DNA of 64,000 nt from Azorinus chamasolen (GCA_963576725.1 OY755244.1:30446006-30510005); one strand, 5' to 3'; positions 1-10,784 are shown, counted from the stretch's first letter. A program made the numbers and translations. Notes: generated by a model from the letters alone, not told the origin.

Positions 1-676
1 TTCAGGATGTGAAACACCGTGTCGCAGAAGCTCCTTGAGATTAGATTGGTACTTGCCAATAAGCGAGAGATTTCGATAGTAAAATTTAGAAAAGGTTTTC
101 TTAGTTTATGGTATCTATATCCTTGCTTAAGTAGTTTTTCAGTTAAAATGACATTTCCACTGTTAAAATCGTCAATAGATGAACAAGCTCTAGCGAAACG
201 AATAAGTTGAGATATATAAACCCCGTAGGATGGAGCACGGGGAACATCCCCGTCAAGATGAGGAAAATTAACAATATTAAAATCAAAATCATGTCTTTTG
301 TCATATATTTTAGACGAAATCATTCCCTTATCAATTTTAAGGTCGAGATCAAGAAACGCTGCATAATTGTCGGACGGGTTAGTTTTATTCAATTTGAGTT
401 CTTTAGCATCAAAGAAAGGTTTATCTAAGTTAAAATATCATCCAAATATCGACAAGTTTCATTGAAGGCTTTTATAATATCTTCTTGTGATTGAGGATTC
501 AAACGCAACATGAAATCTCTCTCATAGCAGTACAAAAACAAATCTGCGACAAGTGGTGCACAATTGGCACCCATAGGAATACCAATTATCTGACGGTATA
601 TAGCATTCCCATAACGTACAAATATGTTATCCAAAAGAAAGGTAAGTGATTCGCAAACTTCTGAGCACGTCCGATT
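1..676 (-). pseudogene. retroelement reverse transcriptase fragment, frameshifted
   Basis: Minus-strand translation gives a reverse transcriptase palm and the region after it. At 634-425 one frame reads GIPMGANCAPLVADLFLYC and ends in YLDDI, the catalytic YxDD box. It then hits a stop. A second frame continues at about 440 with ELKLNKTN, FLDLDLKIDKG, KIYDKRHDFDF, VNFPHLDGDVPR and YGVYISQLIRFARA, and a third resumes at about 95 with GKYQSNLKELLRHG to the window edge. Two frame breaks therefore show a dead copy. The set of motifs is that of a retroelement RT family common in invertebrate genomes. I could not assign it safely to Penelope-like or another class. The fragment runs off the left edge, and nothing recognisable precedes it in 677-946. 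Confidence 0.75.
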
Positions 677-946
677 AGTGTAATAAGTCTTGGTCCGTTA
701 TGTTCAAGTTACTCATTGCGCATTTTGTTAATTCAAATTTAGGTAAAGCGAAATAAAATAAGTAACACAATTTGACCTTGTCTTACTCCGATCAAACTTG
801 GAAAGTATTCTGACATTCCCTGAGAGGTTTAGATAGAAGATTTGATCTTTTTATATACATGCTTTGAATTATTATCAGGAATTTTCCATTTATATTGTAT
901 CTTACTAATTTTGCCCACATACCTAATCTCCAAACCGTGTCGAAAG

Positions 947-1400
947 CTTGTTGTATACCTCCTCCCCCCCCCCCCCCAACGTGGTTTGGGGAGGAGGTAT
1001 TCTGGAATCAAGCTATCCGTCCGTATGTCCGTCTGTCCATCTGTCCGTCCGGGGACACAATTTTGTCCGGCCTTCTTATACACTTTTGCGCCTTCAATTT
1101 TGTTGAAAGTTAATATATAGCTTTATGACCATAAACCTGTGCACCGCATATTTCCATTATGATCAGACCACTACTTCAGGAGTTATCTCCCCTTTTTATC
1201 CCTTACCAATTGTTTCCTATTTCTGGACTTTTAATGGAAGTGGCTCTATATATATTTCGTACAAAGCTAAATCTAGATAAGTTACAGCTTAGGTTCCAAT
1301 CTCAGTCCGGTTGAATATTTTTGCAGAGTTATGGCCCTTTAACATTTTTTCTTTTTGAGTTTGCAGACTTCTTTTGGAAGTGGATGGAGATATTAACTAT
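947..1400 (+). repeat. pearl-like microsatellite-seeded tandem repeat (type 2)
   Basis: Begins with a C-run and GGGGAGGAGGTATTCTGGAA, then a (GTCC/GTCT)n seed at 1016-1055, the phrase GGACACAATTTTGTCCGGCC, and about two diverged units of 'acaaagctaaatctagataa / gttacagcttaggttc / tcagtccggttgaat'. The same order occurs at 15130-15680. The seed followed by tandem units resembles the pearl elements known from oysters. The last unit breaks at about 1400 inside 'gatattaact' and resumes at 2157, so the retroelement tail in between was inserted later. Confidence 0.6.
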
Positions 1401-2156
1401 TCGGAGTCATATCCATTTTCATGATTTGTTTATAAAACGAATTAAAACATTTAAAAAGAAAGGTTATGATCCTATTATATTGCAACACACTGCATGTTTG
1501 GTTATCGACCCTTTTACAGTCGGTAGCTACGCTTCCCTCTTTGCTTGCGCGATGACAGGCCGAGGGTAGTACTCTATGATGGTATACTCTTAAACTTGGA
1601 TACAGGAGGAGCTTACCAGACTCATGTATTACTTTTTCCCTGTCGTGCCCTTAACGGCTTACCTGCAGGTGCTCTGACTTCAGCAAAGTCATTGAGTACA
1701 TATTTGACGGTTTGTCACAGTTATTATGCTATGTTTTACATGTTGTCCTGTGTTCACCGTCGTCTATGTTGTGGGTAAGTCCAGCGGGGATACCTTTATT
1801 TACAATATTTGTAAAGCTAGGGTGACTTTGAGAGAAGTGTGAGGTTAGGACGTCCGTAAACCGGTATAAACCCCCAGTGGTGTTTTTGCTGCTCACCGTG
1901 CCAAGGCGGTACTCTCTTTGTCACCCTTCCTTTTGTTTGCCTTGCGTCTTTGTGCTTGTGGTTTGTTCATGTTGTGGAACGTTTGTCCCTGTTTCTTGTG
2001 TGTCTTTTGGTGTTTTCTGTGTTCATTTCGTGTGTGTGTGTGTGTGTGTGCGTTTGGGTGTGTGGTTGTGTGTGTGTGTGTGTCATGCTGTCTATCGGTG
2101 TTTTGGTGGTGGTTGCGTCTTGCATGTGGCTTTGCCTGCTTGACTTTACTACTTTT
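1395..2156 (+). mobile_element. retroelement 3' end with RT C-terminal remnant and (GT)n tail
   Basis: Positions 1410-1567 encode a remnant reading FIKRIKTFKKKGYDPIILQ, then TACLVIDPFTVGSYASLFAC. In the RT family seen at 1-676 this is the region that closes the ORF. The long 3' tail contains 'cgtgcccttaacggcttacc', 'gctctgacttcagcaaagtc' and a GT-rich microsatellite at 2030-2085, and ends 'tgactttactacttttcc'. The same 3' end recurs at about 3150 and 11720. Copies sharing a 3' end but with different 5' ends fit 5'-truncated reverse-transcribed insertions. It interrupts a type-2 tandem repeat that resumes at 2157. C/V-rich ORFs here are low-complexity artefacts. Confidence 0.6.
2030..2085 (+). 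repeat. (GT)n microsatellite
   Basis: GTGTGTGT runs broken by GCGTTTGGG, inside the retroelement tail. The same microsatellite position is occupied at 2990-3070 and 11560-11670. Confidence 0.9.
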
Positions 2157-2430
2157 CCATTAATATTTGGCATAAAGCTAAATCCAGATGACTTACAGCT
2201 TATTTTCGAATCTCAGTCTGGTTTAATAATTTTGGCCAGAGTTATGGCCTTTGAACTTATTTTTTGTCAAATTTTCAATTTTCTTAGGAAGTGGTTGGAA
2301 ATATTAACTTTATATTGGACATAAAGCTATATGTAGATGAGTTACAGCTTAATTTATAATACTTCTGTGAATTTTAACAGACTTTTCTCCCTTTTTGGAC
2401 TTGACAGTATTTGGTAAATGTTGCTTTATG
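2157..2430 (+). repeat. continuation of type-2 tandem repeat
   Basis: Units 'taatatttggcataaagcta' with 'agatgacttacagctta' and 'ctcagtctggtttaataatt' resume the array interrupted at about 1400. No gene is seen in 2157-2650. Confidence 0.55.
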
Positions 2431-2639
2431 TTTGTCATTGATCTTGGATTGAATATTACATGTTATAAGTGATATGTTTGAATCAATAAGTATGATATAC
2501 AGGTTCTTGTATGAATGTGCAGCACATAAGTGCTTTCGTTCATTGTGACAGAGTTCAACCGGTTAGGGAATATGGCATTGCTTTCAATGCTCCCATAACT
2601 TATTACTTAGAATATGGGAAAACTATGTTGTGTGGATAA

Positions 2640-2860
2640 AACCTCATGAAAAGGTCTTATTTCTCTGAATTCTGAAATATGCTTCATTTTTCTTTATTGT
2701 AAAACATCTTGTCATTAATTTTCATAAATTGGGTTGGGGCAAGTATTGTTTTTAAATCTCTTCATGTTTCATGTACATATGTTCAGATGATATAGACGTT
2801 CTGACAAGCAGCCAGGTGGGGTATTCGTTAGCCTTTGGCTTACACATCTAGTTTAAAGTC
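2640..2860 (+). repeat. dispersed repeat, paralogue of 16975-17200
   Basis: Shares a long stretch with 16975-17200, including 'ggtcttatttctct', 'tgtacatatgttcag', 'gttctgacaa', 'cagccaggtgggg' and 'gtattcgttagcct'. Content and boundaries are otherwise unknown. Confidence 0.65.
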
Positions 2861-2879
2861 TATAAAAACGCAATTTAAT

Positions 2880-3155
2880 TTATTTCCATCCTTTTGTTTT
2901 CCTTACGTCTTTGTGCTTGCGATTTTGTTCATGTGTGGAGTGTTTGTCTCTAGTTCTTGTGTGTATGTTGGTGTTTTCTGTGTTCATCTCGTGTGTTGGT
3001 GTGCGTGTGCGTGTGTGTGGGGGGGGGGGTGCGTGTGTGCGTGCGTGTGTGTGTGTGTGTGTGCGTGTGCCATGCTATCTATCGGTGTTTTGGTGGTGGT
3101 TGCGTCTTGTATGTGGCTTTGCCTGTTTGACTTTACTACTTTTCCGTTAATATGT
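2880..3155 (+). mobile_element. 5'-truncated retroelement 3' tail with (GT)n
   Basis: Starts within the 'ttttgttttccttacgtctt' part of the tail seen at 1395-2156, carries a GT/G-run microsatellite at 2990-3070 and ends at the same 'gactttactacttttcc'. It cuts off the 3' side of the minus-strand LINE fragment that lies to its right. Confidence 0.6.
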
Positions 3156-3159
3156 TCCA

Positions 3160-3503
3160 TGTTATCTATCCCGGGACTTTTACTGTTATTTAGATATTTT
3201 TTGGCTTTAATTATTTCATCCTCTGTAATTTCTGAATTTATATAATCATTATTGTCTATTAAGTTAATGTCCTCCTGCTTGGGGTCTCCTTCACTTACAT
3301 TTTTGAAGACAGCATATAAATGTTGCAGACTTGCTTTGTTGTTTTCTTTGTTTTATCGAAAGAGTTAATTATTTTCCAGCATTCCTTTGGATTTGTACTT
3401 TTTAAATTTCTAATTTTAGATATTCTAGTTGTTTATATGATCTGTATGCAATATTTATGTTCTGTTTAAACTCCGTACTTATAGTTTTTAAAAGGGTTTT
3501 ATT
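3160..3503 (-). pseudogene. non-LTR retrotransposon ORF2 linker fragment (distal part)
   Basis: On the minus strand, frames give NKTLLKTISTEFKQNINIA and YRSYKQLEYLKL. After a frame change they give RNLKSTNPKECWKIINSFDK. The pattern 'NPKxxWKIINS' is typical of the segment between endonuclease and reverse transcriptase in LINE ORF2 proteins. It lines up with the piece at 5120-5560, and the pearl-like element between them splits the two. The RT domain itself is missing, truncated at about 3158. Confidence 0.55.
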
Positions 3504-5119
3504 ATGTCTCCCCCATTTATGGGGAGATATATTGTTTTTGCCAGAGTTGTCTGTCTGTCCGTCCGTCCGTCTGTCCGTCTGTCCGTCACAAACTTGTGTC
3601 GCGCGTATCTCTGAAACCAGTTGGGCTAGAGTCACCAAACTTCACAGGAATGTTCACCAGCATGAGTTGTTGTGCACCTATGGTTTTTGAATTGTCTCCC
3701 CTTGATAATTTTGGAGTTATTGCCCCTGATGACTTAAAATTAGAAAAACTGTGTCGCGCGTATCTCTGAAACCGCTGGTACTAGAGTCACCAAACTTCAC
3801 AGGAATGTTCACCAACATGAGTTGTTGTGCACCTATGGTTTTTTAATTGTCTCCCCCTGATAATTCTTGAGTTATTGCCCCTGATATGAATACTTAAATT
3901 TATACAAACTTTGTGACGCGCGTATCTCTGAAACCAGTAGGGCTAGAGTCACCAAACTTCACAGGATTGTTTACAAGCATGAGTTGTTTTGCTCTTAGGT
4001 TTTTTGAATTGTCTCCCCTTGATAATTTTGGAGTTATTGCCCCTGATGACTTAAAATTAGAAAAACTTTGTGTCGCGCGTATCTCTGAAACCGCTGGTAC
4101 TAGAGTCACCAAACTTCACAGGAATGTTCACCAGCATGAGTTGTTGTGCACCTATGGTTTTTTAATTGTCTCCCCCTGATAATTCTTGAGTTATTGCCCC
4201 TGATATGAATACTTAAATTTATACAAACTTTGTGACGCGCGTATCTCTGAAACCAGTAGGGCTAGAGTCACCAAACTTCACAGGATTGTTCACAAGCATG
4301 AGTTGTTTTGCTCTTAGGTTTTTTGAATTATCTCCCCTGTTAACTTTGGAGTTACTGCCCCTGATGACTTAAAATTAGACAAACTTTACTTAGTGTCGTG
4401 CATATCTCTGAAACCAGTAGGGCTAGAGTCACCAAACTTCACAGGAATGTTGACCAGCATGAGTTGTTGTACGACTTGGGTTTTTGAATTGTCTTCCCTT
4501 GATAACTTTGGAGTTATTGCCCCTGATATGATTACATTAAATTAGAGAAAATTTTTGTCATGCATATCTTTAAAACCACTAGGGCTAGAGTCACCAAACT
4601 TCACAGGAATGTTCACCAGCATGAGTTGTTGTGCACCTGGGTTTTTTAATTGTCTCCCCCTTATAATTCTTGAGTTACTGCCCCTGATATGTTAACTTAA
4701 AATTAGAGAAAGTTTGTGCTGCACGTATCTCTGAAACCAGTAGGGCTAGAGTAACCAAACTTCACAGGAATGTTCACCAGCATGAGTTGTTGTGCATCTG
4801 GGTTTTTTTAATTGTCTCCCCTGATAACTTTAGAGTTACTGCCCCTTATGACTTAAATAAGAGAAACTTTACTTTGTGTCACATGTATCTGAAACCACCG
4901 GTACTAGAGTCACCAAACTTCACAAGAATGTTGACTAGCATGTGTTATTGTGTATCTGGGGCTTTTGAATTGTCTCCCTCCGACAATGTTGGAGTTATTG
5001 TCCCTGATGACTTAAACATTAGACCCTGATAAGTTTGAAGTTACAGACATTACACTTGTGTATTGGAAAGAGGTTGGGAGGGGGAGACATCTGTTTTTGT
5101 GACAAAAACAAACCTCTAG
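3504..5119 (+). mobile_element. pearl-like element P1 with ~160-bp tandem units
   Basis: Opens ATGTCTCCCCC and closes GGGGGAGACAT at 5080-5090, an 11-bp inverted terminus, followed by a 'tttttgtgacaaaaacaaac' tail. A (GTCY)n seed at 3547-3588 precedes nine or so diverged tandem units of about 155-165 bp. Each unit contains variants of 'cgcgtatctctgaaacc', 'agagtcaccaaacttcacag', 'catgagttgttgtgcacc' and 'gagttattgcccctgat'. Microsatellite plus ~160-bp core repeats is the pearl architecture described in oysters, thought to be non-autonomous Helentrons. ORFs here (for example 3913-4179) are repeat read-through and not genes. It sits inside a LINE. Confidence 0.7.
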
Positions 5120-5560
5120 TTTCTCTCTGTTTTATTTCTATTATAAATTCTAAAGAGAGATGATCCTCCGAAAGCAAAATTTGCAATGCGTTTAGCTATA
5201 TGACATTTATTTCTCATGGTATTAAAGCCTTTAATAAACCATCATGCCCATTTCTTAATATTTGATGTAGTATATTGTTTTGGTTCACCAAAGGTTTCTT
5301 TACATGTTTTATGGAACAATAGCTGAATATCATCTAAACAGTTATCTGTTTCTTTAGTGGTAACATTGTCATGTTTGCTAAGATTTTCTAAGTCTCATTG
5401 ATGTTTATAATTGTTTGTTCATCTATATTCTGTAGGAGAATATGTTCTTTATTCTTATCCCATAATAGTTGGTGTTTATTATTCTGACTAATTTCTTCAG
5501 AATTGCTATTGCTTTTCCTTTGCCCAGTTAGTTTCATATACAGCTAAATGGGGTTTATCC
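5120..5560 (-). pseudogene. non-LTR retrotransposon ORF2 linker fragment (proximal part)
   Basis: Minus-strand reading gives LLWDKNKEHILLQNIDEQ, LFHKTCKETFGEPKQ, then KGFNTMRNKCHIAKRIANF and LFRIYNRNKTE with several frame changes. This is the charged linker downstream of a LINE endonuclease. It continues into 3503-3160 across the pearl-like insertion. It is degenerate and not expected to be expressed. Confidence 0.55.
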
Positions 5561-5564
5561 AGTC

Positions 5565-6520
5565 ACCAGGCTTCTCTAGTGACATAATAAAGGGGGTACA
5601 GATAAACTTAGGTTTATTAGGTTACTTCCGGTAGTAGAAGGTTCATTAGGTTAGTAGATAGGCGTAATGATTCTATAACCATGGAACTATTTTGATTGTC
5701 TTTAAATATGGATAAAAATTATGTTGACGGAATAGATCTAACAGAAAATTCACCAAAAGAATTATTCAGATGAGAAAAAATAAAAATAATTGGCTATAGC
5801 TAGATTCGAACCCGCGCCTGATCCTACAAAAACCAATTCTAATCACTCTAAAGACGTCGTCCTTACCGATTACGCCACTGAGACCACATACAAAGTGACG
5901 TTGATTTATCAGTTTTATTAATTTAATCCACCGCTGGCGAAATGCGTTTTTGACAAAAATCAAGTCAGGAAGCAAATATTGACAGATAAATAGTAAATGT
6001 TTTATTTTCACTCTCATGATAATTTAATTGATAAACTCTTACAGGGGCGGTGATTGTCATAGACCTAAATATAGCATGTTCAGTTCCATCGATTTATGAG
6101 TGACGTTAGGTCTATCTTAAAAATAGAAACCGAGACTACGGAACTCGAATTTGACCAGAGAATATAACCATGTCTGTTTGAAATAACTTATCAACCATCG
6201 ATTCAAATCATCTTATTTTTCAAATTCAATCATGTTTTCCCCTCTTGTAATGCAAGTATCGAAACTATGTTCCTCTGTGGTAGCTCATTAAATCTATTTA
6301 CGTCTAAATGGAAATGAAAAGGGAGGGATTCGTTGATCGAAAAACCGCATTTTCTTAAATTATTTCAAGAGTATTATGTTTTATGAGTCTATGAAAAAAG
6401 ATATTTAACTAAATTGGCTGGATAAATCGAATAATAAGTTAGTGCAAGCCTCGCCTCAACGTTTTCTCCCCTCGTCGGATAAAGGCGTCCCATCTACGGC
6501 ACTAACCTATTATTCTCTAT
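5565..6520. mobile_element. insertion between LINE endonuclease and linker, unidentified
   Basis: This ~950-bp block separates LINE-like coding remnants on both sides. Its right part, 6430-6515, holds an inverted pair 'aataagttagtgc' / 'gcactaacctatta'. It contains the tRNA-like stretch at 5793-5890. I could not define terminal repeats or a target duplication. Confidence 0.4.
5793..5890 (-). repeat. tRNA-like sequence, probable SINE head
   Basis: The minus strand shows an A-box-like CAGTGGCGTAATCGGTAAGG and a B-box-like GGGTTCGAATC about 45 bases later, as in RNA polymerase III promoters. The expected 7-bp acceptor stem and T-stem pairings are poor, so this is a decayed tRNA-derived SINE or tRNA pseudogene and not a functional tRNA. 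Confidence 0.5.
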
Positions 6521-6539
6521 ATGTTCATCTGAATATAGA

Positions 6540-6990
6540 TATGAAAATGTTTGTACATTTAGGGTTGTTACATATTTTATAACAGATGCCTTACTTATAA
6601 AGTAGTCTATGGTACTAACCCCTTTACAAGTTAGTCCAGGTGAGGTCTTGTCTTATTCAATTCTACCATTTAGTATAAACATATCATTGGCTGCACATTA
6701 TTCAAGTAATGTATTGCCATAATTATTGACTATTTTATCCAGAGACGGATCCCTAAAACATTCAGTTCTTGCAGAGATTTTTACTATTTCTTCATTGCAA
6801 AATAAATTAAAAATATACTCATCACATACAATGAAATCTGCTCTATCACCAGTTCTTGAATTGAAATCACCTAGCAGCAGTATATGTTCATCATCAACTT
6901 TTTTAATCTCTAATCGTAACTCCAAAAAAGGGTCAGGATGTTCATATCTTGATCCAACAGGAGGTATATAGACATTTCCAATGAACACTT
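6540..6990 (-). pseudogene. LINE endonuclease (EEP-type) fragment
   Basis: The minus strand encodes NVYIPPVGSRY, ILLLGDFNSRTGDRADFI, an internal CFRDPSLDKIVNNYG and, past two in-frame stops, GVSTIDYFIS. GDFNxRTG and the closing STIDY motif are characteristic of apurinic-like endonucleases of non-LTR retrotransposons (exonuclease-endonuclease-phosphatase fold), which nick the target to prime reverse transcription. The stops at about 6695 and 6645 make it non-functional. It belongs with the ORF1-like remnants at 7560-8440 and the linker pieces at 5120-5560 and 3160-3503, all on the same strand and in LINE order. Confidence 0.75.
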
Positions 6991-7559
6991 CTATGGGTTG
7001 CTTTCAATATTGCATAACTGTTTTGCCCATTGTTTACTAGTGTTAATGGTGTATCACTATTAAGCACATTGATTCTGTTAGCTGTTGATTGTAGTCTTTC
7101 ATGATCAATGTGTGTGTGTCTTCTTTTACTGTTATAGAAGATTCTGTAATTTGATTGAGATTTTCTTTCATGTCATGTTGATTATATCTTTGTCTATCTT
7201 GTTAAACATTAGATCTATTATAATTGTTTCTGGGTCTTTTGTCTGCTCTTTCTTGTGGTACAAATCTATCATTGTCTATGTATAATGTGTCTCTAACTAT
7301 TGTTACCTTCTTGACATCATCCTATGCCTTTTTGAGTTCAGGCTGATGGCTGATGACATGCTATTTATACGTTTTACTCTTTAAAGAGACTAGTCTGATC
7401 ATCTTTGGATGTCAAGTTGGTATTTTAAGAACTGTTTTATCACACTTTCTGTATATTCTATATCATCTGGACCAAATTCAGATTCCTCTATCCCAAAAAA
7501 GATCATTTTCCATTAATTTGCACAGTATTTCAAGGATGGTCTCTCTTTGGATCTCCTGA

Positions 7560-8440
7560 TTTGATTTTAGGCTCTCATTTTCTTCTACCAATTTAAGGAT
7601 TTGTTTTTTGTGGTATGTTAGCACTTCATGTGATTCTGTGTTTGTAATCATCTGGTTGTCAAGCAGTTATCCAATAGACTGAGAGCTAAGCTCTATGTCG
7701 TTCAGTTTATTTGTATTGCAATAAGCTCCGTCTTCATGTCTCTAACTTTTATTGTGTTATTCACAACTGATTGTCTAATACATGTAGTGTGGTTATGACC
7801 ATTGATTTCAAACACATGCTTTCTACTTTGACCAGCCTTTCATTTTTAGTTTTCGATGTTTGGTCAAAACTTCTCCACTCGTCCATTTGTTGCACTGACT
7901 TTGTTTCTATGCTGTGTAACTTTATATCTAGCTTGTTATTTAAGTCTTGGATAGTCACTGTGGAATATCATTTAAGCCTCCTGTTGCCTCATTTGAGGCT
8001 GGATGTGAGACTGAGGATATGTTTGAAAGGTTTGGGGCATCATGCACATATAATAGTCATTTCTGTTCGGGCTAATCATTATGTTGCTTGTACTATGCAT
8101 ATTCGGAGTGTTCTGTGGATTTTGGGGACCACCTACATTTTGTTGCTGTGGAGCTTGGTGTGGAACTTCATATGCTGGACTATACAGAGTCTCTCTAGCC
8201 TGTGACAACTGGCGTGCCACATCTGTCAAATCCGTGTTTTATCATTAGTTACATTAGTCACATTGTTCATATGATTGTTATTACTTCTCTCCATAGTTGG
8301 TTTATGCCCTTTAACTAGAATTTGTGTACCTTGGTTTGGTTCGTGGTAAACGTAGTTGGGTGAGGTAACGCTCTTTGTTCTGGGTCGTGGTTTTGGTTCA
8401 TTCTCTGTGCTACTCTTATTGTGCTTCTTGTTGGTCATTG
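7560..8440 (-). pseudogene. LINE ORF1-like remnant
   Basis: Three minus-strand segments follow each other with frame changes: 8438-8226 (basic, begins MTNKKHNKSSTENEPKPRP), 8229-7972 (Q/P-rich, HQAPQQQNVGG) and 7958-7761 (polar and helical, LNNKLDIKLHSIETKSVQQ). A basic head, a Q/N/P-rich middle and a coiled-coil-like stretch upstream of an endonuclease match ORF1 of many non-LTR elements in organisation, though I recognise no specific domain. The frame breaks show it is dead. 6991-7560 probably belongs to the same element, but nothing in it is recognisable. Confidence 0.45.
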
Positions 8441-8976
8441 TATATGTTTACCATTTGTTATAGTGCTCCTTATGTTCATATCACATTCGTCTGTAACACT
8501 GTCTATCACTGTTTTACGATACCTTTATTTACACTCTCTCGGTGAATTTTTCAAACATGTTCGCCATGATCATTATAAAGCATAGCCATTTAGTGATTTT
8601 AATAGATTTAAATTTTCAAACACTGAATTCATAGAGAAAGTGATTAAATAACAAATGTTATTTCAGTGTATTATATTAATACATAGAGAAGTTCAAATAA
8701 CATATATATTCAACTGATTTCCCACATTATTGCAAATTATTAATCTACCGCAGGGTTGTATAATTATACTCCACTGAATAGTTAAACTCACCTCATGAAA
8801 ATGGTAAACTTTCAATAGCATACAGGGCAGACATTATTGGTATGCATAGTCTGCATTGCTAAGTTGCTAACAGTACATACCAGAATGCTACAGCCCATAT
8901 AGAAGGCACCTCATCTCAGTCTACATTGTTTTCATAAATTTACTTTTTCATATAGCATATCAAAACTTTGAGTTAA
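8441..8976. other. no recognisable feature
   Basis: AT-rich sequence without a recognisable coding segment or repeat by eye. Confidence 0.4.
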
Positions 8977-9315
8977 TCAATGTCTGCATTTTATGGGAAT
9001 GTGTTTTATTTTTGGACTTTCTGAACAAAACCTAGAGTTATATTTCAAACAGTGCAGACCCTGTTCAAAGACCTTATTCTTATGTTGTCCATGTATACGA
9101 TAGTTATCCGACCTCAGTAAAGTCATACCATGACGGAAGATTCGATATTCAAATAGAGATTCTTTATACTGCTCGTGTTTAATGATTTTTACGACTATTG
9201 TTTTTAACTCCTTCAGGTTTTTTATGTTAGCACCATAGGATTCGAGAATACTATACATCTTATGCCTCAGACCAACGTATTCTTCAATAGGCCGCCCTGC
9301 ACTCTCAACCTTCAT
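8977..9315 (-). pseudogene. possible Polinton/Maverick family-B DNA polymerase C-terminal fragment
   Basis: A 112-codon open frame reads RPIEEYVGLRHKMYSILE, then LKTIVVKIIKHEQYKESLFE and HGMTLLRSDNYRIHGQHKNK. The succession 'GLRxKMYS', a VK-x-x-IKHExYK motif and an 'xRSxxYxIxxxxxNK' motif resembles the extreme C-terminus of protein-primed family-B polymerases carried by Polinton-like elements. The expected continuation after NKV is replaced by unrelated sequence and a stop, and no other Polinton gene is visible nearby. It is best read as an isolated remnant. The assignment is from memory of the family and is tentative. Confidence 0.5.
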
Positions 9316-9468
9316 CTTACCCAGAACATTTTATAAGTCCCCCCAACGGTTATCGGTTTGAGGACTATAGGTTTGCTCGATTCCGTCTGTCTGTCCTTCC
9401 TTCTGCCCGTCCATCTGTCACGCTTCTTGTATAGGCCATATCTCCTACAAGGGTAGGCTGAATTCATT

Positions 9469-9513
9469 ATGTCTCCCCCATTTATGGGGAGATATATTGT
9501 TTTTGCCAGAGTT

Positions 9514-9547
<34 letters not shown>

Positions 9548-10784
9548 CTGTCCGTCTGTCCGTCACAAACTTGTGTCGCGCGTATCTCTGAAACCAGTTC
9601 CGCTAGAGTCACCAAACTTCACAGGAATGTTCACCAGCATGAGTTGTTGTGCACCTGGTGTTTTTAAATTGTCTGTCCCTGATAACTTTGGAGTTATTGC
9701 CCCTGATGACTTAAAATTAGAAAAACTTTGTGTCGCGCGTATCTCTGAAATCGCTAGTACTAGAGTCACAGAACTTCACAGGAATGTTCACCAGCATGAG
9801 TTGTTGTGCATCTATGGTTTTTGAATTGTCTCCCCCTGATAATTCTTGAGTTATTGCCCCTGATATGAACACTTAAATTGATACAAACTTTGTGTCATGC
9901 GTATCTCTAAAACCAGTAGGGCTAGAGTCACCAAGCTTCACAGGATTGTTCACAAGCATGAGTTTTTTTGCTCTTGTTATTTTTTAATTGTCTCCCCCTG
10001 TTAACTTTGGAGTTATTGCCCCTGATGACTTAAATTTAGACAAACTTTACTTAGTGTCGTGCATATCTCTGAAACCGCTAGGGCTAGAGTCACCAAACTT
10101 CACAGGAATGTTGACCAGCATAAGTTGTTGTGCACCTGGGATTTTTAAATTGTCTCCCCTTGATGACTTTTGAGTTATTGCCCCTGATATGATTACTTAA
10201 AGTTAGAGAAACTTTGTGTCATGCATATCTTTAAAACCACTAGGGTTAGAGTCACCAAACTTCATAGGAATGTTCACCAGGATGAGTTGTTGTGCACCTG
10301 ATTTGTTTTAATTGTCTCCCCTGATAATTCTTGAGTTACTGCCCCTGATATGTTAACTTAAAATTAGAGAAACTTTGTGCTGCATAAATCTCTGCTACCA
10401 GTAGGGCTAGAGTCACCAAACTTCACAGGAATGTTCACCAGCATGAGTTGTTGTGCATCTGGGCTTTTTAATTGTGTCCCCCTGATAACTTTGGAGTTAC
10501 TGTCCCTTATGACTTAAAATAAGAGAAACTTTACTTTGTGTCACATGTATCTCTGAAACCACTTGTACTAGAGTCACCAAACTTCACAAGAATGTTGACT
10601 AGCATGTGTGTTTGTGTACCTGGGACTTTTGAATTGTCTCCCCCTGACAATGTTGGAGTTATTGCCCCTGATGACTTAAAAATTAGACCCTGATAAATTT
10701 GGATTTACAGACATTACACTTGTGTATTGGAAAGAGGATGGGAGGGGGAGACATCTGTTTTTGTGACAAAAATAAACCTCTAGT
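9469..10784 (+). mobile_element. pearl-like element P2
   Basis: Same opening ATGTCTCCCCC, same (GTCY)n seed (9521-9563), same ~160-bp units and same 'gggggagacatctg' plus 'acaaaaataaacctctagt' ending as P1 at 3504-5119, but with fewer units (about seven). The shared ends define the element, and the different unit number shows internal expansion or contraction. A second (GTCT/CTTC) seed at 9385-9420 may be the start of another, truncated copy. Confidence 0.7.

Noticed and set aside
1877..2324. Open frames rich in Cys/Val (also 2835-3245, 11403-11774)
   Set aside because: They are translations of (GT)n and GT-rich retroelement tail. Two overlapping frames show the same low-complexity composition and there is no domain.
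3598..4960. CRISPR-like regular repeats
   Set aside because: Units are ~160 bp, diverged and without unique spacers, and the DNA is animal nuclear. These are tandem repeats.
5793..5890. Functional tRNA gene
   Set aside because: The A- and B-box are present, but the acceptor and T stems do not pair and no clear anticodon arm can be drawn.
3900..10173. Multiple 60-90-codon ORFs such as 3913-4179 and 9573-9824
   Set aside because: They are repeat-unit read-through in pearl-like arrays. The same peptide recurs on both strands at every unit.
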